From Paenibacillus montanisoli (GTDB lineage: Bacteria; Bacillota; Bacilli; Paenibacillales; Paenibacillaceae): a stretch of 64,000 bases of DNA. The DNA lies in assembly GCF_003268025.1 (NCBI RefSeq), contig NZ_QLUW01000003.1:62001-126000 (forward strand), given 5' to 3'. Under the pieces are notes generated by a model. That model was given only the letters and a program-made list of their open reading frames with translations. It did no database searches and was not told the origin of the DNA. Of this stretch, positions 34,208 to 41,963 are shown in pieces. The position numbers and the translations under genes are program-made. The first letter of the stretch is position 1. Each line of letters begins with the position of its first letter.

Positions 34208-34531
34208 TTAGGCTTGTTTTAGTAGAAATGGAGTGATGCCCGTCATATCAAACAGCTTGCGGATATGGGAAGGGACAGCCTCCACGGAGAACGGCGCCTG
34301 CTTGGCGTGTCTGGCCTTGAGAACGGACACGAGAATGCCGATTCCGGTGCTGTCAACGTAACGAAGCTCGCGTAAATTGAGGATCAGTTCCCGGTCAGTC
34401 AGCTCGATCAGCGGCGTCATGACCGCGCGCATATGAACAGCAGACTCCAGATCCAGCTCGCCCCCGACATAAACGATGCATTTGCCTTCCTGATTCTCCG
34501 TTCGTAAAAAGAGTTTATCTGTCTGTGTCAT
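34208..34531 (-). CDS. rsbV: Anti-anti-sigma factor RsbV (STAS domain)
   Basis: From ATG 34531 (AGGAGCG nine nt upstream) the protein has 107 residues. It is a single STAS domain with GGELDLESAV and the phosphorylation motif RYVDSTGIGILVS, where S61 is the expected target of RsbW. The dephosphorylated form frees SigB. It is the first gene of rsbV-rsbW-sigB, and a near-perfect SigB promoter lies 60-90 nt upstream. A longer frame upstream overlaps the regulator gene and is not real. Confidence 0.9.
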   Translation of the reverse strand: MTQTDKLFLRTENQEGKCIVYVGGELDLESAVHMRAVMTPLIELTDRELILNLRELRYVDSTGIGILVSVLKARHAKQAPFSVEAVPSHIRKLFDMTGITPFLLKQA

Positions 34532-34592
34532 TGCTCGACGCTCCTGTATCCAAAATATCTTCTTGTTAACATATCTTCTTGTTACGAGTTGT

Positions 34593-34618
34593 ATACCCAC
34601 TTCTAGCGATTTAGAAAC
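34593..34618 (-). promoter_or_regulatory. SigB-dependent promoter of rsbV-rsbW-sigB
   Basis: On the minus strand GTTTCT (34618-34613), 14 nt, then GGGTAT (34598-34593). The Bacillus SigB consensus is GTTTAA-N12-15-GGGWAT, so the -10 is perfect and the -35 matches four of six. It implies positive autoregulation. Confidence 0.75.
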
Positions 34619-34626
34619 ATTTTGGC

Positions 34627-35730
34627 TCAAGCCCGGACGGTCGGCGCTGCCGTCGTGCCGCCGATGACTAACTGCGGGGGCAGGACGATCTTCTTGCGCT
34701 CCTGATCGGGCTTGCCGATAAGCGAAAGCATCAGCTTGCCCGCTTGCGCGCCGATCTCTTCTTCCTGCTGGAGGATGCAGGTCGGCCGCAGCGCCCACCT
34801 CGTAGAATATTCGTAGTCGTCGAAGAAAATGACGGACAACTGGCCCGGAATGGCAAGGTGCAGCCGTTCGGCCACGGCAAAGACCTTCAGGCCAAGTGAC
34901 GAATTCAGCGCAAACACGGCGGTAATATCAGGATTTTCCTTCAAATAGCGCTCGATGTGATCAGGGTCCGTTTGGGTAAACACGAGCCGAGGATCGCCGA
35001 AAATGCCATTGTCGGCAAGCGCGCAGCGGTAGCCCTCCAAGCGGTCCTCCATGCTGGTCGTACCTGCATAAGGGGCGGTAAGAAAGGCGATGCGGGTATG
35101 TCCCGCCTCGATCAAATGGGTGGTTGCATCATAGGCGCCGTTAAAATGGTCGGTGCAGACGCAATTGGTCTCCAGCCCTTTCAAATACCGGTCGATGACG
35201 ACGACCGGGTAACCGCGCAGCGTCAATCGCAAAATATCCTCGTTGTAGCTTTCTCCTTCAACCGGGTAGACGATCACGCCGGCGACGCCGAATTCTTCGG
35301 CTTCGGCAAGCAGCTTGCATTCCGTCTCGACCGACTCAAGCGTAAGCGAAACGATGACGCGATAGCCTTTGCTTGATGCGGCCCGTTCTACGCCTCGCAC
35401 CAGATTGACCATATAGGCGGTTTTTAGGCTTGGAATAAGGAGCGAAATCAGCTTCAGCTTCCGGCTTTCCGGCGACTGGTAGCGGAGGGGCTCGCCTTGC
35501 GCCTGCTGCGCGATAAATGAGCCTTTGCCTTGAATGCGGTACACGGTGCCGTCTTTCACAAGCGTGGACAGTGCGCCTTTTACCGTAATGCGGCTGACGC
35601 CGAAGAGCTCCGCAAGCTCGTTTTCCGAAGGCAGACGATCGCCGGGGAGAAGCTCGCCTCGGTCAATTTGATCGGTAATATACGTGCGGATTTGATTATA
35701 TAACGGGATCCGTTTCGTTGGAATCGTCAT
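34627..35730 (-). CDS. GntR/LacI-type (AraR-like) transcriptional regulator
   Basis: From ATG 35730 (GGAGGAGAG upstream) the protein has 367 residues. The first 70 residues form a GntR winged helix (PLYNQIRTYITDQIDRGELLPGDRLPSENELAELFGVSR region). The rest is a LacI/periplasmic-binding-type sugar sensor (LISLLIPSL, VIDRYLKGLETNCVCTDHFNGAYDATTHLIEAGH, VIFFDDYEYS). This fusion is the architecture of AraR. It is divergent from the GH127-like gene across a 383-bp control region and is the likely repressor of the following glycoside locus. Confidence 0.87.
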   Translation of the reverse strand: MTIPTKRIPLYNQIRTYITDQIDRGELLPGDRLPSENELAELFGVSRITVKGALSTLVKDGTVYRIQGKGSFIAQQAQGEPLRYQSPESRKLKLISLLIPSLKTAYMVNLVRGVERAASSKGYRVIVSLTLESVETECKLLAEAEEFGVAGVIVYPVEGESYNEDILRLTLRGYPVVVIDRYLKGLETNCVCTDHFNGAYDATTHLIEAGHTRIAFLTAPYAGTTSMEDRLEGYRCALADNGIFGDPRLVFTQTDPDHIERYLKENPDITAVFALNSSLGLKVFAVAERLHLAIPGQLSVIFFDDYEYSTRWALRPTCILQQEEEIGAQAGKLMLSLIGKPDQERKKIVLPPQLVIGGTTAAPTVRA

Positions 35731-35758
35731 GGTTTCACACTCTCCTCCAGATATAATG

Positions 35759-35869
35759 AATATACAACTTTCGTATTCGGAATCCAATATTTTTCTTTAC
35801 AGATCCCGTAGGGTCAGAGTATGATGCAGGTATACCAGCCTCAAAACTACTGTTCATAAATTGTATATT
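35759..35869. promoter_or_regulatory. Paired inverted half-sites in the divergent control region
   Basis: AATATACAA at 35759-35767 and its exact reverse complement TTGTATATT at 35861-35869 lie 93 bp apart. The first overlaps the -10 (TATATT) of a minus-strand promoter for the GntR/LacI-type gene (TTGGAT, 17 nt, TATATT). They may be operator sites of that regulator. The rest of 35731-36113 shows a cre-like site and no gene. Confidence 0.35.
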
Positions 35870-36021
35870 TGATATATTAATCATGAACCGCCTCTTAAGT
35901 AACCCGCAAACCAATGAACGAAACACCTTCCCTTTTCATACACCGCAATGTACGACAACTTCCGAAAAACAGCCGCGCGCATCCAAGTTCAACCTCCAAG
36001 AGCTAGTAACGGCGACTTATT

Positions 36022-36036
36022 ATGTAAGCGCTCTAT
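36022..36036 (+). promoter_or_regulatory. Candidate cre (CcpA) site upstream of the GH127-like gene
   Basis: ATGTAAGCGCTCTAT matches 13 of 15 positions of the pattern WTGNAANCGNWNNCA; the two mismatches are at the 3' end. It lies about 80 nt before the ATG at 36114, a position suited to carbon catabolite repression. Confidence 0.45.
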
Positions 36037-36113
36037 TTGTGTTCTCTCCATCGAAGTTTTCATTTCTTTTTGCTGATTCATAGAATCTTGGCAGCCAAAC
36101 AGGGGGAGTAACG

Positions 36114-37715
36114 ATGGTAAACGCAGCTCACATGACGAGCAGACCGAAGACTTATTTTTTGCAGGAAGCGATTGAGCGCGGCTTCAGCGCCATTGCGAAC
36201 CGGCTGGACCCGGAGCAAAGCATGCGGCCGTATTTCCTGCTCCGCTTGCAGCCGGAGCCGAAGCTGGAGCATCATATTTGGGATTTGGGAGATATGTGTT
36301 CGAGATTTACCGATGCGTACTTGCTCGGGAGACCGGTCACGGGCTCGGCCGATTACGCGGAAGAGGAAAAAGCGCTGCTTTCCATGCTGGATGAATGCGA
36401 TCCGTTTTTGAATCCGTTCATGGCGGGACGAATGCTGATCGCTTACGTGGACCAATACTTGGATTCGCCGACAGCCGAACGCAAGGAAGTCGTCGAGAAG
36501 CTGGCCGCCGCCGTCCGGGAGAATCTGCGGCATGAAGGAGATTACAGCTATTGGTTCCGCCACGCGGAAGGATGGAACACGATGGACAACGCCGTATTCG
36601 GCGACTTCAACCCCTATCCGACCTTCCCGCTTGGGGGCATCATGCTCGCGCTGGCCCGATTCACGGAGAGCGCGGATGCGCCGGATTGCGAGGATTTGCT
36701 TGATCGAATGGGACGCTTCGTCCTGAATGTCAGCGGAACTTTTACCGAGGAAGGGCACTATCAGGGGCATACGCATTCCGGCGGCATCTTGACCGCGGCA
36801 GTTGCGATCATGCGCCGCGCGCTTAGAACCAAGGACGAACAGACGGTTCAAAGGATGAGAACCGTCTTCGACTGGACGATGCGCTATTCCAGCTCCTGGG
36901 GCTGGATACCCGACGGGGTCGGACCGGATAACGCTTCCTGCGAGTCGTGCTCCATTACGGACGCCATTCATCTCGGCCTCTTAATCGCGCGGAACATCGA
37001 CCCCGGCTATTATGCCGTTCTTGAACGGTTCGCCCGAAATCAGCTGCTTGAGAACCAATTCATACATACCGATCCGATGCTGACGAAAGCAGATCCGGTG
37101 CAGAAGCCGAGATTTGAGCGGGCGCTTTACGGAAGCTGGGCATCCTGGTCGAAGCCGGGGTCGCTCGATAACTGTACGGACAGCGTCGAAGGCTGCTGCC
37201 TCGGGGCCGGCGTGCGGGCGTGCTTCCTGGTTTGGGACGACATCGTCACCAAGGCGGACAACGTCGTGTCCGTCAATATGGCGCTAAGCCGAAACAGCGA
37301 CTGGGTCGAAGTGATCAGCTACCAGCCGTATGAGGGCAAGCTGGAGCTCGTCGTTCACGACGCGCCAATCATGCGTATCAGAGTGCCGGATTGGGTCGAT
37401 TTCGAAGATGTGAGCGTATCGGTGGACGATGCCGTCCAGTCGCTGCAGATTGCGGCCGACGGCTATATCCGGCTCGAAGGGCTGCAGCCAGGTCAACTGG
37501 TGCAGCTGGTTTATCCGATGATCGCCGTCGATAAGGTCGAGCGCGTATCCGGGCAGGACTACAAGGTGCGCTGGCGCGGCGATACCGTGATCTCCGTTAC
37601 GCCTTCCGGTCACATCTATCCGCTGTTCAAGCGCGAATGGATGAACCAGCCTTCCGCGCCGGCGGTGCAAGGCATTCCTTACGCGGAGCAGCGCGGAGGC
37701 CGTGTTCATTGGTAA
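36114..37715 (+). CDS. GH127-like glycoside hydrolase A (zinc-thiolate site conserved)
   Basis: A 533-residue cytoplasmic protein with an alpha-helical barrel-like N-terminal two-thirds and a beta-rich C-terminus (IMRIRVPDWV, YIRLEGLQPGQLVQLVYP). It resembles the GH127/DUF1680 group typified by beta-L-arabinofuranosidase HypBA1, whose active site uses a Cys nucleophile held by zinc with Glu-x-Cys and Cys-Cys ligands. The same elements are visible as E277-S-C279 (SCESCSITD) and C361-C362 (VEGCCLGAG). Overall similarity is low, so substrate is uncertain. It starts after a GGGGGAG site. A second divergent homologue is at 41964-43613 in the same locus. Confidence 0.6.
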   Translation: MVNAAHMTSRPKTYFLQEAIERGFSAIANRLDPEQSMRPYFLLRLQPEPKLEHHIWDLGDMCSRFTDAYLLGRPVTGSADYAEEEKALLSMLDECDPFLNPFMAGRMLIAYVDQYLDSPTAERKEVVEKLAAAVRENLRHEGDYSYWFRHAEGWNTMDNAVFGDFNPYPTFPLGGIMLALARFTESADAPDCEDLLDRMGRFVLNVSGTFTEEGHYQGHTHSGGILTAAVAIMRRALRTKDEQTVQRMRTVFDWTMRYSSSWGWIPDGVGPDNASCESCSITDAIHLGLLIARNIDPGYYAVLERFARNQLLENQFIHTDPMLTKADPVQKPRFERALYGSWASWSKPGSLDNCTDSVEGCCLGAGVRACFLVWDDIVTKADNVVSVNMALSRNSDWVEVISYQPYEGKLELVVHDAPIMRIRVPDWVDFEDVSVSVDDAVQSLQIAADGYIRLEGLQPGQLVQLVYPMIAVDKVERVSGQDYKVRWRGDTVISVTPSGHIYPLFKREWMNQPSAPAVQGIPYAEQRGGRVHW

Positions 37716-38100
37716 TGCCAAACGCGGTGAGAAGCTGTACTTTTCCATTGGGATGAAGATGATCGGAAGCTTTCAATCGGCTTATTTACCGCCGGGCGCT
37801 CCTGATCGCCTTTACCGCATAGATGATTTCTGGGATCAACGTATGCTTGGCACGGCCAAGGGGGGCATATCGGTCCCGTGCAACGCACCGCATGACTGCA
37901 AGGTGACGAAATCGGAAGATGCGGCCGCGTCCGTGGCTGCTATCGACGGATTACCACCTGACGCAAGGGGGAGTGGAGCTCGGTCAATGGACCTGGGACG
38001 AGGCGAAGCAAGCATCGGCGGGATGGTTTGCCGATGCAAGAGCCGGAAGCTGTACATGTACGTTTTCCGTAAAGAAGCCGTATTTGTTCCTCGCATCTGA
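37716..38100 (+). pseudogene. Frameshifted C-terminal fragment of an alpha-galactosidase-like glycosidase
   Basis: No intact frame spans this interval, but pieces in two frames join into a typical C-terminal beta domain. One frame gives DRLYRIDDFWDQRMLGTAKG, ISVP and APHDCKV. The other gives RPWLLSTDYHLTQGGVELGQWTWDE (37926-38000), and the first frame then resumes with RKLYMYVF. The set APHxCxV..., THLTQGG-like and KLYxYV is common at the end of GH27/GH36-type enzymes. The N-terminal and catalytic parts are gone. It sits between glycosidase A and the sugar receptor gene. Confidence 0.45.
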
Positions 38101-38148
38101 TTAAAGGATGAGCAAGTCACCATCACTCATGTATAGGGGGAGTACCGT

Positions 38149-39885
38149 GTGAGAATCCAGCGCAAAGTAGGCATTCTGTTAAGTGTGGCAACCCTATCTC
38201 TCGGCGTCGCAGGCTGCAGCGGGGGCGACAACGGCAACAATGCCGGCGGCAATAATACGGCTGCCAACGATACGGCAACGACTAACAACACGGCGACTAC
38301 GAACGATACGACGAACAATGCTGCGACGAATGCGCCGGCAGAAGAAGAGGCCGGAACGGTATCCGATTTGAAAATAACGGCGTTCAACTGGGGCTGGGAT
38401 AATCCCGATCCGGCGAAGGACATTGTCCTGCCTGAACTGACGAAGCGCCTCGGACTGAACAGCTTGACCTATGACGTCATCAAAACAGGCAGCTACGACG
38501 ATGTCGTGCAGAAGCTGCAGCTGTGGGCGTCCACGGGAGGCTCCGACTGGCCGGATTTCGTCGCAACCGGCGCCGACGGCAAAACGAAGCTCATTTTGAA
38601 CAATATGGGCGAAAGCGGCAAGCTGGAGGATCTGACGCCTTGGCTTGAGAAATACCCGAACGTGAAGAAGGCCGTGGAGAAGCTGCTGCCGTTCTCGACC
38701 AACCCGCATGACGGCAAGCTGTACAGCATCCCGCAAAACTTCTCGAACATGCAGGCTTACGCAATCGACCAGCCGACGATCTGGATTCGCAAGGATTGGC
38801 TGGATAAAGTCAACCTTGGCTATCCGAAGACGGTCGACGAGTTCTATAACGCGCTTAAGGCGTTCAAGGATCAAATCAAAGACGTCAACGGCCAGCCGGT
38901 CGTGCCGTATTCGGCCTTCGGCGAGAACTTCCGCAACATGATCAACCTTTTCTTCCCTCCCGGCCAGAACGGCGGTACGGGCGTTTGGTACACCGATGCC
39001 GACGGCAAAGCGGCGCGCTCCGACGTGACGCAGCCTGAGAATCTGATCCGCGCGCTGACCTTCTACAACAAGCTCTACAATGAGGGCTTGATCGAGAAGG
39101 AAAGCTTCTCGCTGAAGCAAGGCCAAATCGACGAGAAGGGCAACCAAGGCCGGATCGGCGCGCTGCACGGCGCGTACTGGGAAATGGCGAACCCATACAC
39201 GGACAACATGAAGAAAACCGACCCGAATGCGCAGTTCGTCGGCATTCAGCTGTACGATCCGGCGATCGCGCAAGGACCGAGCCTGCCGCAGTTTAGATTG
39301 GAGGCTTGGAGCTTGTGGGCGGTGAAGGCGGGGCTGCCGAAGGAAGAAGTCAACACCTTCTTCAAAACGCTGGATTACGTCCTTTCCGAGGAAGGCACGA
39401 TCCTTACGAAATACGGCATCGAAGGCCAGCAATGGGAGCGCAATGCCGACGGCAAGATCGTCGACACGAAAGCGTTCTTCGATGAGACGCAAGGCGACTG
39501 GAACAAACGCGCGCATCTGGGCATCGACGTGTACTCGTTCATTCCTAACTATGAAGCGCTGATCAAGAACCAAGCTCCGTCCGGTTACGAAATGCGCGAA
39601 GATATGATCGAAACGTGGAAAAACCTCGGCTCCAAGTTCCCGACCGAGTACATCTCCGATCCGCAGCGTTACGTCGACCCAGGCGATGTAGAGAACAAAA
39701 TGACCGTAGGCCAAAGCGAGCGTTACAAGCAATTGGTCGCGAAGGCAGTGACGGCCAAAACTCCGGAAGAGATTACGAAGCTGGTTGAAGACTGGGGCAA
39801 GAGCATCAGAGCGCTCGGTTATGACAAAGTCGTGGAGGAAAGAACCGAAGCGGCCAAATCCGTCAACCTGGATAGCTTGAAATAA
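38149..39885 (+). CDS. Sugar ABC transporter receptor lipoprotein (LplA-like)
   Basis: A 578-residue extracellular solute-binding protein of the long LplA/AguE type. The signal peptide ends with the lipobox LGVAGC (C23) and is followed by an Asn/Thr/Ala-rich tether to about residue 60. It starts at GTG 38149 after GGGGGAG. Two permease genes follow; no ATPase is present, as usual when MsmX-type shared ATPases serve the importer. The ligand is probably an oligosaccharide handled by the GH127-like enzymes. Confidence 0.9.
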   Translation: MRIQRKVGILLSVATLSLGVAGCSGGDNGNNAGGNNTAANDTATTNNTATTNDTTNNAATNAPAEEEAGTVSDLKITAFNWGWDNPDPAKDIVLPELTKRLGLNSLTYDVIKTGSYDDVVQKLQLWASTGGSDWPDFVATGADGKTKLILNNMGESGKLEDLTPWLEKYPNVKKAVEKLLPFSTNPHDGKLYSIPQNFSNMQAYAIDQPTIWIRKDWLDKVNLGYPKTVDEFYNALKAFKDQIKDVNGQPVVPYSAFGENFRNMINLFFPPGQNGGTGVWYTDADGKAARSDVTQPENLIRALTFYNKLYNEGLIEKESFSLKQGQIDEKGNQGRIGALHGAYWEMANPYTDNMKKTDPNAQFVGIQLYDPAIAQGPSLPQFRLEAWSLWAVKAGLPKEEVNTFFKTLDYVLSEEGTILTKYGIEGQQWERNADGKIVDTKAFFDETQGDWNKRAHLGIDVYSFIPNYEALIKNQAPSGYEMREDMIETWKNLGSKFPTEYISDPQRYVDPGDVENKMTVGQSERYKQLVAKAVTAKTPEEITKLVEDWGKSIRALGYDKVVEERTEAAKSVNLDSLK

Positions 39886-39908
39886 AGACGGCCCGAACTC
39901 GCCTATGA

Positions 39909-39930
39909 GGGGAGCGCTTACGCGCTCTCC
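39909..39930 (+). other. Intergenic hairpin after the receptor gene
   Basis: A 9-bp stem with a G-U pair (39909-39917 with 39922-39930) and a TTAC loop, without a T run. It is likely to protect the receptor mRNA from 3' decay, giving receptor excess over permeases. Confidence 0.55.
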
Positions 39931-39963
39931 TCCACATTTATCAGAAAGGGAGGGGCAATCGCG

Positions 39964-40932
39964 ATGACGACTCTCGCCGGAAGCCAAGCGAAAAGCAAGA
40001 GACAGCAGCTTGCGGGAAAGATTTTGCATAAGATTTGGGATCAGCGCTGGCTGTACGTGTTTACGATTCCGGGGATCATCTTCTTTCTCTTGTTCTCGTA
40101 TTATCCGATGTTCGGCATCATCATGGCGTTTCAGGACTACAACCCGGTCAAAGGCTACTCCGGCAGCGAGTTTGTCGGATTTGACAACTTCAATACGATC
40201 TTTCAATTGCCTGATTTCAACAACGCCCTCCGCAACACGCTGATCATCAGCGGACTCAAGCTCATCATCGGCTTTCCGGCCACGATTCTGTTTGCCCTGT
40301 TCATTAACGAGATTCACCATACGATCTTCAAGCGGGTCGTCCAGACGATCAGTTATTTGCCTTATTTCATTTCCTGGGTTATCGCGGCGGGGCTGTGGTA
40401 CAAGATGCTGTCTCCGGACGGCGGGCTTATCAACGAAATGCTCACGAAGGTCGGCTTCCTGAACGAGCCGTACTATTTCATGGGCAGCACGACGGCGTTT
40501 GTGCCGATCGTCCTCTTCACCGAACTTTGGAAAAATATCGGCTTTAACGCCATCATTTATCTTGCGGCGCTTTCGAGCATCGACCCGCACCTGTACGAAG
40601 TGTCCAGCATCGACGGCGCGAGCCGGGTTCGCCAAATTTGGCATATTGCGCTGCCGGGCATCCGCGGCACGATGGTGCTCCTGTTCATATTGAGCGCCTC
40701 CGGCCTCATGAGCGCAGGCTTCGACCAGCTGTGGACGATGGGCAACCTGCAGGTGCAGGAGGTCGGGCAAATTCTGGATACGCTGATATTGAGCTATCTG
40801 CGAAATTCCGGCGGTTTCATGGGGCTGTCGCTCGGCGCCACGATGGGCGTATTCCAGGCGACGGTCGGATTGATCCTGTTCCTGGTCTGCAACTTCGTCG
40901 CAAAATTGTTCAAGCAGGAATCGTTAATATAA
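39964..40932 (+). CDS. Sugar ABC transporter permease (LplB-like)
   Basis: A 322-residue permease with six predicted helices. The N-terminal block WLYVFTIPGIIFFLLFSYYPM is characteristic of LplB-type proteins. The EAA loop is readable as YEVSSIDGASRVRQIWHIALPGIRG near residues 212-236. It pairs with the permease at 41078. A 44-bp tandem repeat lies between the two permease genes. Confidence 0.92.
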   Translation: MTTLAGSQAKSKRQQLAGKILHKIWDQRWLYVFTIPGIIFFLLFSYYPMFGIIMAFQDYNPVKGYSGSEFVGFDNFNTIFQLPDFNNALRNTLIISGLKLIIGFPATILFALFINEIHHTIFKRVVQTISYLPYFISWVIAAGLWYKMLSPDGGLINEMLTKVGFLNEPYYFMGSTTAFVPIVLFTELWKNIGFNAIIYLAALSSIDPHLYEVSSIDGASRVRQIWHIALPGIRGTMVLLFILSASGLMSAGFDQLWTMGNLQVQEVGQILDTLILSYLRNSGGFMGLSLGATMGVFQATVGLILFLVCNFVAKLFKQESLI

Positions 40933-40935
40933 GCT

Positions 40936-41056
40936 GATTGGTTTGAGCCGCCGGCAGGCGGATCAGCATTCAGCTAGAAGATTGGTTTGAGCCGCCGGCA
41001 GGCGGATCAGCATTCAGCTAGAAGATTGGTTTGAGCCGCCGGCAGGCGATTCAGCA
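40936..41056. repeat. 44-bp tandem repeat between permease genes
   Basis: Two complete identical 44-bp units (from 40936 and 40980) are followed by a partial third copy from 41024 that matches for 25 bp and then degenerates. Each unit holds a CCGCC-GGCA-GGCGG hairpin. It fills the gap between two cotranscribed permease genes. Confidence 0.9.
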
Positions 41057-41077
41057 AGAGGATTGGGAGGGGCCGAC

Positions 41078-41956
41078 ATGCAACGATCGCGGGGAGAAAA
41101 ATGGTTCAACGTTTTCAATATGCTGCTGATGATTGCGTTCTCGTTTCTGTGCCTCTATCCGTTCATCTACATCTTGGCGATTTCGCTGAATGATGCGATG
41201 GACGCGCAGAAAGGGGGCATCTATATGTGGCCCCGCATGTTCACATGGAATAACTACAGTATCATTTTTAACGATCAAAATATTTTTCTGGCGTATACCG
41301 TAACGGTCGCCAGGGTATTCGTCGGCGTCGTGACGCAGGTGCTGCTTGTGGCCATGTTCGCTTACGTGCTGACGAAGAAGAACTTCCCGCTGCGCAAATT
41401 TCTGAACTGGTGGATCGTCATTCCGATGTTCCTGAGCGGCGGCCTCATTCCGTTCTACATCACGCTGCAGCAGCTGCATCTCCTGAACAGCTTCTGGACG
41501 TACATCATTCCCGGCCTGTACGGCGCTTTTAACATCATGCTGGTCCGCACCTTCATGACCGAGCTGCCGGAAGCGTTGGAAGAATCGGCGAAGATCGACG
41601 GCGCGTCGGACTTCCGGATTTTCTTCAGCATCATCTTCCCCCTCTCGAAGCCGGTGCTCGCAACGATCGCGCTGTTCGTCGGAGTCGGGCATTGGAACGA
41701 CTGGTTTACGGGCTTCACCTTCATCTCCAACGCGGATCTGTGGACCGCGCAGAACCTGCTGCTGTTCCTGATTCAATCGAACGAGGCGTCCAACCTTGCG
41801 GTGCTGAGCAAGATGCATAATGGCACCGTGACGGTCACGGCGGAATCGATCAAGATGGCGATGCTGATCGTCACGACGGCGCCGATTCTGTGCATTTATC
41901 CGTTCCTGCAGAAATATTTTGTCAAAGGCATCATGCTAGGCTCATTGAAAGGGTGA
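41078..41956 (+). CDS. Sugar ABC transporter permease (LplC-like)
   Basis: A 292-residue CUT1-type permease with six helices. The EAA motif reads EESAKIDGASDFRIFFSIIFPLSKP, and the sequence ends in KYFVKGIMLGSLKG, the usual LplC-type C-terminus. ATG 41078 is supported by GGGAGG seven nt upstream; the TTG at 41063 is unlikely. The second GH127-like gene starts 7 nt after its stop. Confidence 0.92.
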   Translation: MQRSRGEKWFNVFNMLLMIAFSFLCLYPFIYILAISLNDAMDAQKGGIYMWPRMFTWNNYSIIFNDQNIFLAYTVTVARVFVGVVTQVLLVAMFAYVLTKKNFPLRKFLNWWIVIPMFLSGGLIPFYITLQQLHLLNSFWTYIIPGLYGAFNIMLVRTFMTELPEALEESAKIDGASDFRIFFSIIFPLSKPVLATIALFVGVGHWNDWFTGFTFISNADLWTAQNLLLFLIQSNEASNLAVLSKMHNGTVTVTAESIKMAMLIVTTAPILCIYPFLQKYFVKGIMLGSLKG

Positions 41957-41963
41957 TCGGTCG

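Noticed and set aside
35883-36083. 66-codon frame in the divergent control region
   Set aside because: No ribosome site and no sensible composition. The interval contains promoter and cre-like signals.
38194-40770. Long open frame (858 codons) on the minus strand opposite the first sugar receptor and permease genes
   Set aside because: It is antisense to well-recognised genes and arises from the third-position GC bias of the plus strand. It has no recognisable domain and no ribosome site.
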